A stretch of DNA of 64,000 nucleotides from Bacteroidota bacterium (GCA_030692515.1 JAUXZS010000030.1:1-64000); one strand, 5' to 3'; numbered from the stretch's first letter, positions 9,261-19,224 are shown. Translations and numbers: made by a program. Notes: a model not told the origin generated them from the letters alone.

Positions 9261-10418
9261 TTAATTTAATTGCTCGTAGTAATAATAATTATTTTTAATT
9301 TCCGATTTTAATTCGGGATGAAAAATTTGAATTAAGTCGCTTAAAATTTTATCGGGATAAATCATGCCGGTTTCCCAATAGGTACTATATCCTTTTTTAT
9401 TTGTTGTTTTGGTATTATTAAACAAATTACCATTTTTAAATGCTTTAAATTCAGAATAACGTTTATCAAAACTTAATAATTCTGTTTTTGTTTTTAGCGT
9501 AGATTGATTTATCCAAAAATCGGCCTCCTTAGCTTTAACATATACCTGCTCAAAACTCAAGGGAATACTCCCATAGTTAGCATCGTCTCTCCATAAGTAA
9601 TTTGCACCAGCATCATTAATTAAATTTGCTACATAACTTTTACCTCCGGGCATAAACCACGAATCACTGTATTTTACATCATTAAAAACAGAAGGTTTAT
9701 TTTCAACTGAACTTGCAAGAGCTGTTAATTCATTGTATTTTTTTTCAACTGAATTAAAAATAGAGTCTGCCAGTTCTTTTTTATTTACAAAGGCGGCAAA
9801 AAACTTAATCCATTCTGCGCGCGCTAAGGGAGATTCTTCTTTATGATCTAAACTAATTGCTACAGGAATTTTAGTTTGTAAAAGTTTTGGGTTTACATCT
9901 TTTTTTGGGTCACCCATTCCGAAAGTAAAAATAATATCGGGATTTAATTGAATGGTTTGTTCCAAATCAATATCAATTCCTTTAGAGAGTTCTATTATTT
10001 GGTTAGAATTGAATCTAGAAATTATTTCTGCATTATTGTAATAATCAATATTATCTATTGCTATAATATTATCTATTAATCCTAATTCACACAACATGGT
10101 GGCATAAATGCTGCTAAGTGCGGCAATGTTTTTACAAGGACTTTTTACAGCCGTAATGTTTTTTGGAATGTTTTCTATTGCACTGGAGTCGGCGTAGACT
10201 ATGTAAGTGGCTGTTGTGTCAAAATTATCTTTGTTTCCAAATAGATACAACATTGTAATATTATTATTACTTGCAATGGCAAAACGTTTCGCGTATTTAA
10301 TACTTGTGTCTTTTGTAAGCGTTATTGCTGCTTTTTCTTTATTATCATTTGAAGTCTTACAGCCTAAAAGGAGCAAAATTAAAACACAAATAATATTTTT
10401 AAAAAATTTAACTAGCAT
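9261..10418 (-). CDS. ABC transporter substrate-binding lipoprotein (FecB/BtuF-like)
   Basis: 385 residues from the ATG at 10418; an in-frame upstream start at 10445 would add nine residues before the signal peptide. The N-terminus has a lipobox LLLLGC, so this is a lipoprotein facing the periplasm. The helical-backbone fold is supported by NIAALSSIYATMLCELGLID, a typical start of the binding domain, and ELSKGIDIDLEQTIQLNPDI. It should capture the metal chelate or cobalamin and hand it to the FecCD permease. It overlaps the end of the histidine kinase gene by 11 bp, so translation is probably coupled. Confidence 0.9.
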   Translation of the reverse strand: MLVKFFKNIICVLILLLLGCKTSNDNKEKAAITLTKDTSIKYAKRFAIASNNNITMLYLFGNKDNFDTTATYIVYADSSAIENIPKNITAVKSPCKNIAALSSIYATMLCELGLIDNIIAIDNIDYYNNAEIISRFNSNQIIELSKGIDIDLEQTIQLNPDIIFTFGMGDPKKDVNPKLLQTKIPVAISLDHKEESPLARAEWIKFFAAFVNKKELADSIFNSVEKKYNELTALASSVENKPSVFNDVKYSDSWFMPGGKSYVANLINDAGANYLWRDDANYGSIPLSFEQVYVKAKEADFWINQSTLKTKTELLSFDKRYSEFKAFKNGNLFNNTKTTNKKGYSTYWETGMIYPDKILSDLIQIFHPELKSEIKNNYYYYEQLN

Positions 10419-11382
10419 TAAAGTGTATTTCAAAATTACTACCAATGGGCAAATTGTTTTTTACTGTTACGGAAGCATTGTGATTTTTTACAATGTATTT
10501 TACAATATATAATCCAAGTCCGGTTCCTTTAGAGTTGCGAGTGCTTTCGTTTCCTGCTCTATAAAATTTAGTAAATATTTTTTCTTTATCTGAATCGGAA
10601 ACACCAAGGCCGTTATCTTTAACTCGCAATAAAATATTGCTTTTTTCTTCTAATAAATCGATCAAGATTTCTTTTTGTTCTGGTGAATACTTAATGGCGT
10701 TATCAACTAAATTTGTAATAATAGAGGGAAAAATTGTAACATCAATTTCCGCAAAAATATTTTCTTGTATTTTTAATTTTAGTTCGCCTTTATCAATTTC
10801 TTTTTTATAATAGCGATTTAAGATTTTAAGTGTTAATTCGCTAATATTTTGCTTTTCAAGTTTAAAGATAAACTCACCGGCATCTAATCTGCTTGCTAAA
10901 AGCACATTATCAATTAATGAATTTAATCTTTCGGTTTCTGTTAATGCATTTGCAATTAATTCTTGTTGAGTAATTTCAGATAACTTTTGTTTTTGTAAAG
11001 TTTGTAATTGTAATTTAGTTGCTGCTATTGGTGTTTTTAATTCATGCGTAATACTTAAGAAAAAATTCTTTTGTTGATTATTAAGAGCCGTTTCTTTATC
11101 CTGCGCTTGTTTAATTTTATAAATCCCAAATAAAAGCAGCAATAAGAAAATAGTTCCTTCACCCACTACCATTATTACTTGCATTTTCTTTTTTTGATGC
11201 AGGAAATTTATTTCCCTGATTAATTCTGAATCATTAGTAAGAGTGAGTTCTGATATTTTTTGTTTTAGATCGATTATTTGACCAGTTTGTTTTACTAATA
11301 AAACTTCCCACCACAAAAATTGTAGCAGGATATATCCAAACAGCAGCCCTAAAATAATTATGGTTCTTGATCTAGCTTTCAT
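10408..11382 (-). CDS. Sensor histidine kinase, no adjacent response regulator
   Basis: 324 residues. Two membrane segments at about 8-30 and 68-88 enclose a short periplasmic loop of some 37 residues. The HisKA motif is FFLSITHELKTPIA with phospho-acceptor His113. ATPase boxes follow: N box IITNLVDNAIKYS, G1 DNGLGVSD, F box FTKFYRAG and G2 GTGLGLYIVKYIV. It is a complete kinase, but there is no response regulator in its array. It overlaps mfd upstream and the binding-protein gene downstream by 11 bp each, suggesting co-translation. The short sensor loop suggests that it senses a membrane signal or a partner such as the transporter; that is inference. Confidence 0.93.
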   Translation of the reverse strand: MKARSRTIIILGLLFGYILLQFLWWEVLLVKQTGQIIDLKQKISELTLTNDSELIREINFLHQKKKMQVIMVVGEGTIFLLLLLFGIYKIKQAQDKETALNNQQKNFFLSITHELKTPIAATKLQLQTLQKQKLSEITQQELIANALTETERLNSLIDNVLLASRLDAGEFIFKLEKQNISELTLKILNRYYKKEIDKGELKLKIQENIFAEIDVTIFPSIITNLVDNAIKYSPEQKEILIDLLEEKSNILLRVKDNGLGVSDSDKEKIFTKFYRAGNESTRNSKGTGLGLYIVKYIVKNHNASVTVKNNLPIGSNFEIHFNAS

Positions 11383-14300
11383 TTTGTGATACTTCTGGGA
11401 ATTGAATTAAATCTTCTATTTGTGTTAATACTTCTGCTGAGCGTTTTACGGAATCAACATCTTCTACAGTTAAATACAGTTTTTTATTTTGTTCTTTTAA
11501 AGTACAAAGATTAGGATATTTTTGGGCAAAAAGCAAAGCCGCCTGAAACATGGGACTAGAAAAATAATCGCTTTCTTGTTTATTTAAGAAATAAGCCAAT
11601 AACTTTTTGTTTTTTAAAGTTAATTTTTCAAAACCTAACTTCATCGCTTTCCAACGCATGCGCACAACGTTTATTAATTCAATTGCTTCTATTGGAAGTG
11701 CGCCGAACCTATCTTTTAAATTATTTTCAAACTTTAATAAGTCTTCTTCTTTTGTAATGTTATCCAGTTCTCTGTATAGTAATAATCTTTCGGTTAAACT
11801 GGTTACATAAGTATCTGGAATTAATAAAGGTAAGTCTGTATCAATAACCGTTTCTTTTACAAACTGACGAGAGAAAATAGATTTATCAGATTCATGCTCA
11901 TCGCCAACAACATCTTTATACCAATCTTCTTCTTTTAATTCTTCAATGGCTTCATTCAAAATTTTCATATAGGTATCAAAACCCATATCGTTTATAAATC
12001 CACTTTGTTCTCCGCCTAATAAATTTCCAGCTCCACGAATATCCAAATCGCGCATGGCAATTTGAAAACCACTTCCAAGATCGCTAAAATCTACAATTGC
12101 TTTTAATCTTTTTTGTGCTTCGCTGGTGAGCATAATTTGTGATGGCGCAAGTAAATAGCAAAATGCTTTTTTATTGCTTCTACCAACACGACCACGCATT
12201 TGGTGTAAATCGCTTAATCCAAAATTTTGAGCGTCGTTAATAATAATTGTATTAGCATTACTAATATCTAAACCACTTTCAATAATTGTTGTGGCAACTA
12301 AAACATCATAATCGCCTTCCATAAAACCCAACATCACATCTTCTAATTTATCTCCATCCATTTGGCCATGACCAATTGCAATTCGAGCATCAGGAACTAA
12401 GCGTTGAATGATGCCAGTAATATCCATAATGTTTTGCACTTTGTTGTGTACAAAAAATACTTGGCCGCCACGTTTTAATTCGTAGCTAATAGCATCACGA
12501 ATAAGTTCTTCATCAAAGGAATGTAATTCGGTTTGCACAGGATAGCGGTTGGGTGGAGGAGTAGAAATAACAGACAAATCGCGAGCCCCCATTAAACTAA
12601 ATTGTAGAGTTCTGGGAATTGGAGTTGCAGTTAATGTCAAAGTATCTATATTGGTTTTAAAAGTTTTTAATTTATCTTTTATACTAACGCCAAACTTTTG
12701 TTCTTCATCAATTATTAATAAGCCGATATCTTTAAACTTAACATCTTTACCAACTAATTTATGTGTGCCAATAATAATATCTAATTTTCCTTCAGCTAAA
12801 TTTTGTAAAGTTTCTTTTACTTGTTTAGGTGATCTAAAGCGATTAATATAATCTACATTACAAGGTAAATCTTTTAAACGCTCTTTAAAAGTTTTAAAAT
12901 GCTGATAAGCTAAAATAGTTGTAGGAACTAAAATGGCGACTTGTTTGCTATCGCACACTGCTTTAAATGCTGCTCGAATAGCAATTTCTGTTTTTCCAAA
13001 ACCAACATCACCGCACACTAATCTATCCATAGGATGCGGTTTTTCCATATCTCGTTTTACATCTTTGGTAACCTTTATTTGATCAGGCGTATCCTCGTAA
13101 ATAAAGGAAGCTTCTAATTCGTGTTGTAAATAATTATCTTTTGGAAAAGCATGTCCGGGTCTTGATTTTCTTTCTGCATATAATTTTATTAAATCATAAG
13201 CTAATTCTTTTACATTGCGCTTAGTTTTTAATTTTAAGTTTGCCCAATTTGAACTTCCTAATTTATCGATACGAGGAGCATGACCTTCTTTACCGCTAAA
13301 CTTACTTATGCGATGTAAACTATGAATACTTACATAAAGTATATCATTATCTCTAAATAATAATTTTACACTTTCTTGTACTTTACCGTTTGTATTTATT
13401 TTTTGTAAGCCAGCAAAACGCCCAATACCATGGTCGATGTGAGTTACATAATCTCCAGGATTTAAAGTGAGGAGTTCTTTAATTGTAAAGGCTTCGGCAC
13501 TTTTATGTTTTAATTCTTTAAGCTTAAATCTATGGTAACGTTCAAATATTTGATGGTCGGTGTAAACAGCTATTTTAAATTCGTCATCTATAAAACCTTC
13601 GTGAATGTCTAATTGTAAATAATCAATTATTGTATCATAGGTTCGGTGTTCTTTCGCAAGCAAATCGTTAAAGATGCTTATTAATCTATCAGCTTGTTTT
13701 ACATTATCTGTTAAGAAAAAATTTTCGTAACCTTTTGCTTTGTTTTCTTTTAAGTTGGCAATTAATAAATCAAAATTTTTATTGAAGGATGGTTGAGGAC
13801 GCTGATTAAAAATTATGTTTTCAGAAGAAAGAATTGATCTAAGTCCAAACTCGAAACAAGTAAAGTTTTTAAATTGTTCTTTTAATTCTTCAGATTTTGC
13901 ATATAATTTTTCGGGTTCTATTTGTTTTATTTCGCCAGCATATTGTTGAAAGGCTTTTTCTGCCGCGTCAAATTTTTTATCAAAAACATCTAAAACGTGT
14001 TGCGCATCTTCAATAAATAAAAAAGCATTGTTTTTATTAAAATAATTAAACAACAAAACTTTTTCTTCAGTAAAAACGTTTGAATTAATGTTTGGAATTA
14101 TAGTTACAAAATCAAATTTAGCGTTTGATAATTGATCGGCCGGATCAAAAGTTTTAATAGCGTCTACCTCATTGCCAAACAATTCTATTCTATAAGGAAA
14201 TTCGTTTGCAAACGAAAAAATATCAATTATACCTCCTCTAACACTAAACTGACCAGGTTCAAAAACAAAATCTACATTTTCAAAATCAAAGGATAATAAA

Positions 14301-14758
14301 AACTCAGAAATAAAATCGATGGAAAGTTTTTCTCCTTTTTTAATTTGAAGTGTATTTTGAAGAAGTTTTTGTTTTAGCGTTACTCTTTCGGCAAGAGCTT
14401 GAGGATAAGTTATTACTATTCCAAGATAATTATCTTTTGTTAAGAGATTTAAAACCTCAGCTCTTTCCTGAATATTAGCATTGGTTGTTTTTTCTATTTG
14501 ATAAGGTTGCCGGTATGATTCCGGAAAAAAAGAAATTTTTTCGTTTGGCAAAAGCGTTTCTAAATCATTTAGTAAATAGGCTGCCTTTTCTTTATCAGAG
14601 GCAACAATAACACAACTTTTTTTTTGAGTTAAATAAAGTGATTGAATAAAAAAAGACAATGAGGATCCGTTTAAACCTTGTAGCCAATGGTTTTGGTTAA
14701 GGTTTATGGTTTGAAATTTTGAATTAAAAATCCCCTCAAGCTTTTTATTTAGGATCAT
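11372..14758 (-). CDS. mfd: Transcription-repair coupling factor
   Basis: 1128 residues, the usual length. Mfd removes RNA polymerase stalled at lesions and recruits UvrA. The N-terminal UvrB-like module includes GQFSVRGGIIDIFSF; the CarD-like RNA polymerase-interacting domain is at about 430-500 (LNPGDYVTHIDHGIGRF); the helicase core has Walker A CGDVGFGKTEIAIRAAF, LLIIDEEQKFGV and TLTATPIPRTLQFSLMGARD; the C-terminal domain follows. TAATTTTG on the coding strand ends 7 nt before the ATG, so the mRNA leader may be very short. It is the first gene of the array leading into the histidine kinase and ABC transporter. Confidence 0.97.
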   Translation of the reverse strand: MILNKKLEGIFNSKFQTINLNQNHWLQGLNGSSLSFFIQSLYLTQKKSCVIVASDKEKAAYLLNDLETLLPNEKISFFPESYRQPYQIEKTTNANIQERAEVLNLLTKDNYLGIVITYPQALAERVTLKQKLLQNTLQIKKGEKLSIDFISEFLLSFDFENVDFVFEPGQFSVRGGIIDIFSFANEFPYRIELFGNEVDAIKTFDPADQLSNAKFDFVTIIPNINSNVFTEEKVLLFNYFNKNNAFLFIEDAQHVLDVFDKKFDAAEKAFQQYAGEIKQIEPEKLYAKSEELKEQFKNFTCFEFGLRSILSSENIIFNQRPQPSFNKNFDLLIANLKENKAKGYENFFLTDNVKQADRLISIFNDLLAKEHRTYDTIIDYLQLDIHEGFIDDEFKIAVYTDHQIFERYHRFKLKELKHKSAEAFTIKELLTLNPGDYVTHIDHGIGRFAGLQKINTNGKVQESVKLLFRDNDILYVSIHSLHRISKFSGKEGHAPRIDKLGSSNWANLKLKTKRNVKELAYDLIKLYAERKSRPGHAFPKDNYLQHELEASFIYEDTPDQIKVTKDVKRDMEKPHPMDRLVCGDVGFGKTEIAIRAAFKAVCDSKQVAILVPTTILAYQHFKTFKERLKDLPCNVDYINRFRSPKQVKETLQNLAEGKLDIIIGTHKLVGKDVKFKDIGLLIIDEEQKFGVSIKDKLKTFKTNIDTLTLTATPIPRTLQFSLMGARDLSVISTPPPNRYPVQTELHSFDEELIRDAISYELKRGGQVFFVHNKVQNIMDITGIIQRLVPDARIAIGHGQMDGDKLEDVMLGFMEGDYDVLVATTIIESGLDISNANTIIINDAQNFGLSDLHQMRGRVGRSNKKAFCYLLAPSQIMLTSEAQKRLKAIVDFSDLGSGFQIAMRDLDIRGAGNLLGGEQSGFINDMGFDTYMKILNEAIEELKEEDWYKDVVGDEHESDKSIFSRQFVKETVIDTDLPLLIPDTYVTSLTERLLLYRELDNITKEEDLLKFENNLKDRFGALPIEAIELINVVRMRWKAMKLGFEKLTLKNKKLLAYFLNKQESDYFSSPMFQAALLFAQKYPNLCTLKEQNKKLYLTVEDVDSVKRSAEVLTQIEDLIQFPEVSQNES

Positions 14759-14820
14759 TTTGCCGCAAAATTAGGGAATAAAAGTCAGGTTTTGAACCCA
14801 ATATTTAACATTTAGGGAAA

Positions 14821-14851
14821 TTTGCTTTATCGTTTTAGTTTATTACATTTG
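14821..14851 (+). promoter_or_regulatory. Bacteroidota-type promoter
   Basis: TTTG at 14821-14824, a 19-bp spacer, then TACATTTG at 14844-14851: an exact match to TTTG-N19-TAnnTTTG. It should drive the Omp28-like gene starting 42 bp downstream. Confidence 0.8.
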
Positions 14852-14893
14852 TTAGAGAAGTTTTTAATACAGCTTTTTAATTAAAAAAATAAA

Positions 14894-16819
14894 ATGAAAA
14901 AAAATTTACTTTTAACAACATTAGTATTTGCAGCAGTTACTGCATTTGCTCAAACGCCTCGTTTATCTTTATGCGAAGAGTTTACAGGAGAAAATTGTCC
15001 GCCATGTGCAAGCACTAACCCTGGTTTAAATGCTACTTTAAACGCAAATTCAGCAAAAATAATTGCTATTAAATGGCAAGTGGCAATACCTTCTGCGCCA
15101 AGCAATACTTGGTCTTTGTACCAAACTAATAAAACAGAAATTAATATTAGAAGTACTTATTACGCAATAAATTCAGCGCCATCAGGCAGAATTGATGGGC
15201 AAAACTTAACAGCTTTTGGTGCTTCTTCTGATCATGCTGGAAATATAACTACTGGATTAATAAACACTGCGCAGGCAATAACTTCACCATTTTCAATTAC
15301 AATGAATCGTGCTTGGGGAAATGGTTGTAACTCTGTTGACGTTACGGTTACGGTGCAGGCTACTCAAAACTATACCGCTTCAACAAATGCTTTAAAATTT
15401 CGTACAGTTATGGTGGAAAGACTAATTTCCTTTGCATCTGCTCCAGGTACAAATGGCGAGAAGAATTTTGAAGATGTTGGTATAAAATCTTTTCCATCTA
15501 TAAACAATGGGTTTGTGTTGCCAAATGCATGGGTAAGTGGACAAACTTATACTTTTGCAATTAATTGTCCAATTCCTTCTTACACTAGAAATAAAAGCGA
15601 AATTGCTTTTGTTGGTTTTATTCAAAACGAAACAAATAAATTTGTTTTACAAGCTGTAAGAGCTGATAAGGTTCCTTTTCCTGCAACGTTTAGTTTAACT
15701 GCTGTTGATGCAAATGTAAATGTATCTTGTACTTCTACAATTGCTTCACAAGTAACTTTTCAAAACAATGGTCCATCTGCATTAACGTCATGCACAATTA
15801 TTCCATTTACCGATGGAATTGCAGGTAACACAACTGCTTGGTCTGGCAACCTAGCAGTTAATGCTTCTACGACAATTGTTTTAAACGCCATCACTACTCC
15901 AACGGCAACTGGTGCCCATACTTTTTCATACCAAATAGCAACAAGCACTCCATATTATTTAATTAATGAATCATTAACATCAAAGCAATATTTAGTGGCT
16001 TCAGATTACCAATCAACACCGGTAAGCGAAGAATTTAATTTATCTACATTTCCTCCATTAAAATGGACAGGTATAAATTCATTTAACAGTATTACTTGGA
16101 GTAGAGAAGTTAACGCCGGAAGTTTTGCTAATACTGCTAATGATGGGTGTGTTAAAATGAATTTTTTTAATAATACTTTAATTGGTGATGTAGATGAATT
16201 GTATTTACCACCGGCAGATTTAAGTGGGGCGGTAACGCCAACTTTATCATTTGATTTATCTAAAGCGGTTAAAAATAATGAGAATGACCAATTAGATGTT
16301 TTGGTTTCAAATGATTGTGGTGTAACATGGACAAACGTATACAGTAAGGCTGGACAACAACTTATTACAACAGGTGTTTCAGCAACTGCATTTATTCCGT
16401 CTTTAGCGCAAGACTGGATAAATGAAAAGATTGCTCTGACAGGGTTTAATAGCCCGAATGTTTTAGTGAAATTTAAAACTACTAATGATAATGGTAACAA
16501 TTTGTATATTGATAATATTAACCTTTCCGTTTTACCTTTAGGAGTTACAAAAAATAGTCGCGATGATTCAAATATTTCGCTTTACCCAAATCCGGCAAAT
16601 AATGGCACTACTGTAAAAATTAAATCTGACAATGCAAGTATCTCAAATGTTAAAATAATTAATGTTATTGGACAGATTATTTATTTAAAACAAGTGGTAT
16701 TAAATCCAAGTTCAAACCATCTATACATTGATACTAGTGATTTTGACAATGGCGTTTATTTTGTGGTAATTGATTCGGGCAAAAGTTCTAGTATCAAAAA
16801 ATTAATTATCTCAAAATAA
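14894..16819 (+). CDS. Omp28-like secreted protein with CPPC motif and T9SS type A sorting domain
   Basis: 641 residues with signal peptide 1-20 (VTAFAQ). Immediately after it comes LCEEFTGENCPPCAS, a thioredoxin-like CxxC (Cys35, Cys38) in the position typical of the Omp28-related family. A middle region with CARDB-like beta repeats is followed by a choice-of-anchor/jellyroll segment (YLPPADLSGAVTPTLSFDLS). The last 80 residues are a T9SS type A domain (ISLYPNPANNGT ... KKLIISK). It is a close paralogue of the gene at 19262, with the same module order. The reaction is unknown; a redox role of CPPC is inferred. An extra Cys27 before the motif is not shared with the paralogue, which has Phe there. 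It is monocistronic. Confidence 0.88.
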   Translation: MKKNLLLTTLVFAAVTAFAQTPRLSLCEEFTGENCPPCASTNPGLNATLNANSAKIIAIKWQVAIPSAPSNTWSLYQTNKTEINIRSTYYAINSAPSGRIDGQNLTAFGASSDHAGNITTGLINTAQAITSPFSITMNRAWGNGCNSVDVTVTVQATQNYTASTNALKFRTVMVERLISFASAPGTNGEKNFEDVGIKSFPSINNGFVLPNAWVSGQTYTFAINCPIPSYTRNKSEIAFVGFIQNETNKFVLQAVRADKVPFPATFSLTAVDANVNVSCTSTIASQVTFQNNGPSALTSCTIIPFTDGIAGNTTAWSGNLAVNASTTIVLNAITTPTATGAHTFSYQIATSTPYYLINESLTSKQYLVASDYQSTPVSEEFNLSTFPPLKWTGINSFNSITWSREVNAGSFANTANDGCVKMNFFNNTLIGDVDELYLPPADLSGAVTPTLSFDLSKAVKNNENDQLDVLVSNDCGVTWTNVYSKAGQQLITTGVSATAFIPSLAQDWINEKIALTGFNSPNVLVKFKTTNDNGNNLYIDNINLSVLPLGVTKNSRDDSNISLYPNPANNGTTVKIKSDNASISNVKIINVIGQIIYLKQVVLNPSSNHLYIDTSDFDNGVYFVVIDSGKSSSIKKLIISK

Positions 16820-16832
16820 AAAGATGGTTTTC

Positions 16833-16868
16833 AAAAAACGGTGGCTATAATTAGGCCGCCATTTTTTT
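16833..16868 (+). terminator. Intrinsic terminator
   Basis: An A run, GGTGGC paired with GCCGCC (one G-T wobble) around a 9-nt loop, and a T run, 13 bp after the preceding stop codon. Confidence 0.8.
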
Positions 16869-16880
16869 AACAGATTAACA

Positions 16881-16911
16881 TTGGTTTTAAATAATTTATT
16901 TATTACCTTAG
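16881..16911 (+). promoter_or_regulatory. Probable Bacteroidota-type promoter
   Basis: TTGG at 16881-16884, a 19-bp spacer, TACCTTAG at 16904-16911. Spacing is exact and each element deviates by one base from TTTG/TAnnTTTG. It lies 42 bp before the next start codon, the same distance as for the promoter at 14821. Confidence 0.6.
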
Positions 16912-16953
16912 TACTTAAAGTTCGAAAAAGTATAACTAACAAAAAAAATAAAC

Positions 16954-18126
16954 ATGAAAAAACAATTACTAAGTATTATAGCTGCAACCACTGCTTTTAC
17001 AGCGTTTGCTCAACTACCCGTAAGTACAACGCCTTCAAATAGAAAACTTATTTTAGAAGAGTTCACGGGTATCACTTGCACATATTGTCCTGATGGACAC
17101 AAAAAAGCAGATCAAATTATTGCTTTTTATCCGGGTAATGCATATGCAATTAACATCCACGTAGGAGGTTATGCAAACCCAGCATCTGGTGCTCCTGATT
17201 TCAGAACTGCTTTTGGAACGGCAATTGCTGGCCAATCAAATTTAACTGGTTATCCTGCTGGAACTGTTAACAGACAGTTATTCTCAGCGTATAGTCAAAA
17301 TACTACAACTCCTGGCACAGCCCAAAGTCGTGGTTATTGGGCCACAACTGCTGCTCAAGTTATTAATCAAGCTTCTAATCTAAATGTTGCTTTACAAGGA
17401 ACAATTGACGCTGCAACGAATATATTAACTGTTGCTGCAGAAGTATATTATACTGGTAACAGTGTAAATCCTACAAATTATTTTAATTTAGCATTAGTTC
17501 AAGACAGTGTTTTAGGACCACAAACGGGGGGCCTTACATATTATCCGGCAATGTGGTATGCTTCAAACCCTGTTGGAAAACAATATCAACATAACAAAAT
17601 GTTACGTCACATGATTACTGGTCAATGGGGCGACTTAATTAGTACAACAACTACTGGTTATACTTTTGCAAAAACGTATACTTATTCTATTCCTGCACAA
17701 TACCCTTTAACAGTAAGTGGTGGCGCTATTAAAACTAACGTTTTGCTTTCTAAATTAAAATTAGTTGCATTTGTTACAGAAACTCAACAAAATATAATTA
17801 GTGGAAATAGTGGTCCAATAACTATTGTTAATGGGTTTCCTACTGGAGTTACTAAATATGACGCATCTGAAGAATTTTCTGCAAATTTATTTCCAAACCC
17901 TACTTCCGATAAGGCAACTTTAGCTTTATTGATAAGTAAGAACGAAAAAGTAGCTGTTAAAATGTTTAATATTTTAGGAGCTGAAGTATTTAATTATTCG
18001 GCAGAATTAGAAAAAGGAATTCATTCAATTGAATTAGATGCTTCAAACTTAACAACAGGGATTTATTTTGTAAAAATAATTGTAGGAAATAAAATAACTA
18101 CAGAGAAACTTACTGTTTCTAAATAA
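16954..18126 (+). CDS. Short Omp28-like secreted protein with CTYC motif and T9SS type A sorting domain
   Basis: 390 residues with a signal peptide ending TAFAQ at residue 20. A thioredoxin-fold-like domain starts with LILEEFTGITCTYCPDGHK, giving Cys42-x-x-Cys45-Pro. This is the Omp28-related family, named after the Porphyromonas gingivalis surface protein. It lacks the long beta-sandwich middle part of the 14894 and 19262 proteins. The T9SS type A domain spans about 315-390 (ANLFPNPTSDKATLAL ... KLTVSK). The small paralogue gene at 18206 follows after a terminator-like hairpin. Function beyond secretion is not known. Confidence 0.86.
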   Translation: MKKQLLSIIAATTAFTAFAQLPVSTTPSNRKLILEEFTGITCTYCPDGHKKADQIIAFYPGNAYAINIHVGGYANPASGAPDFRTAFGTAIAGQSNLTGYPAGTVNRQLFSAYSQNTTTPGTAQSRGYWATTAAQVINQASNLNVALQGTIDAATNILTVAAEVYYTGNSVNPTNYFNLALVQDSVLGPQTGGLTYYPAMWYASNPVGKQYQHNKMLRHMITGQWGDLISTTTTGYTFAKTYTYSIPAQYPLTVSGGAIKTNVLLSKLKLVAFVTETQQNIISGNSGPITIVNGFPTGVTKYDASEEFSANLFPNPTSDKATLALLISKNEKVAVKMFNILGAEVFNYSAELEKGIHSIELDASNLTTGIYFVKIIVGNKITTEKLTVSK

Positions 18127-18143
18127 TTTTATTTAATTTGTTA

Positions 18144-18177
18144 TAAAAGCTGACCATTTTGGTCGGCTTTTATTTTT
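18144..18177 (+). terminator. Terminator-like hairpin between an Omp28-like gene and its small partner
   Basis: AAAAGCTGACC / GGTCGGCTTTT (one wobble) and then ATTTTTT. The next start codon is only about 28 bp downstream, with no recognisable promoter in between, so the partner may depend on readthrough. Confidence 0.75.
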
Positions 18178-18205
18178 TAATTATCACTTATCTAAACTAA
18201 AAAAA

Positions 18206-19021
18206 ATGAAAAAATTATTTACTTTAATTGCTGTTAGTTTTTCTGCGATTTGTTTTGCTCAAAGCTTTTCTGTTTATAAAACAAACGCGAGTTTTGTTCC
18301 AACTGCAACTCTTTCAAATGGTGGTTTTATTTATGAATCAACTTCACCAAATGTTTTAGAAATTACAAAAATGCTAATTAAAAATAATGCTACCATTACA
18401 CAAACCTTTAATGTAACAAGGACAATTATTTCTCAATCTCCAATGTTAGATCAAACCATTGCAGCAAACGCACCAACAACTTATTTTTGTTTTGGATTCA
18501 ATTGTTTTACCCCTCCCGTAAGCACACCTAGCTCCGCTGACTACACTATTTTATTAGCTTCTGGCCAAACAAGCACTACTTTTCCCTTTGCAGATAACAC
18601 AAAAGACAATGGCCAGCCATTTTCAATTGATTTAGAAGAGGGACCAAGTACTGGAAGTTACGTTGTGAAGTATAAAGTTTTTAACGTTGCTAACGCAAAT
18701 GATACTTTGGCATTTTTTTTAGGTTATAACCAACCTTTAGGATTAAGACATAACAATGAGACCTCGAGTTTTTCATTAAATGTCTTTCCAAATCCAGCTA
18801 TTGATAACGTAAATGTTACGGTTAATTCAAACGACGTTAATGATATTACATTAAAAATTATGAATGTAATGGGGCAGGTAGTATATAGCAATTTGTATAA
18901 ATTAACTACAGGTACTAACACTATTAATTTTGAATCTAAAAATTTGTCTTCTGGAATTTATAATGTAATAGTAGAGTCAAATGAAATAAAAAAATCAACA
19001 AAACTTATTATTACAAAATAA
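18206..19021 (+). CDS. Small secreted T9SS cargo protein (partner family of Omp28-like genes)
   Basis: 271 residues with signal peptide 1-19 (ICFAQ). The beta-rich body has a YFCFGFNC motif near residue 95 and a VVKYKVFNVANANDT strand motif. Both are shared with the 253-residue protein at 21339 (YFCFAGSC and LVKYTFVNTANANDS), so the two are paralogues. The C-terminal 80 residues form a T9SS type A sorting domain (LNVFPNPAIDNV ... KLIITK). I recognise no named family for the body. It follows a short Omp28-like gene, mirroring the 19262/21339 pair. The two conserved cysteines might be a substrate for the CxxC protein; this is inference. Confidence 0.8.
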   Translation: MKKLFTLIAVSFSAICFAQSFSVYKTNASFVPTATLSNGGFIYESTSPNVLEITKMLIKNNATITQTFNVTRTIISQSPMLDQTIAANAPTTYFCFGFNCFTPPVSTPSSADYTILLASGQTSTTFPFADNTKDNGQPFSIDLEEGPSTGSYVVKYKVFNVANANDTLAFFLGYNQPLGLRHNNETSSFSLNVFPNPAIDNVNVTVNSNDVNDITLKIMNVMGQVVYSNLYKLTTGTNTINFESKNLSSGIYNVIVESNEIKKSTKLIITK

Positions 19022-19041
19022 TTAATCATTTTTTGTATTTG

Positions 19042-19075
19042 AAAAAGCTGCATTTCAAAAAAGTGCAGCTTTTTT
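19042..19075 (+). terminator. Intrinsic terminator
   Basis: Stem AAAAAGCTGCA / TGCAGCTTTTT with an 11-nt loop and a T tract, 20 bp after the stop codon. Confidence 0.85.
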
Positions 19076-19192
19076 ACTTCATAAACTTTAGCTTTTGAGC
19101 TAATATGGAATTATATATCTTATAGTTGCCTTGATAGCCTATATTTATTGGTTTTGAAAGAGCAAAAACCCTTTGTTTTTAACACTATTCTA

Positions 19193-19224
19193 TTTGATAC
19201 TATTAATTTTGATGGTTATATTTG
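19193..19224 (+). promoter_or_regulatory. Bacteroidota-type promoter
   Basis: TTTG at 19193-19196, a 20-bp spacer, TATATTTG at 19217-19224. It lies 37 bp before the start of the 671-residue Omp28-like protein. Confidence 0.75.

Noticed and set aside
16006-16500. 164-codon open frame on the minus strand
   Set aside because: Antisense to the Omp28-like gene, whose motifs and sorting domain are clear; no recognisable protein.
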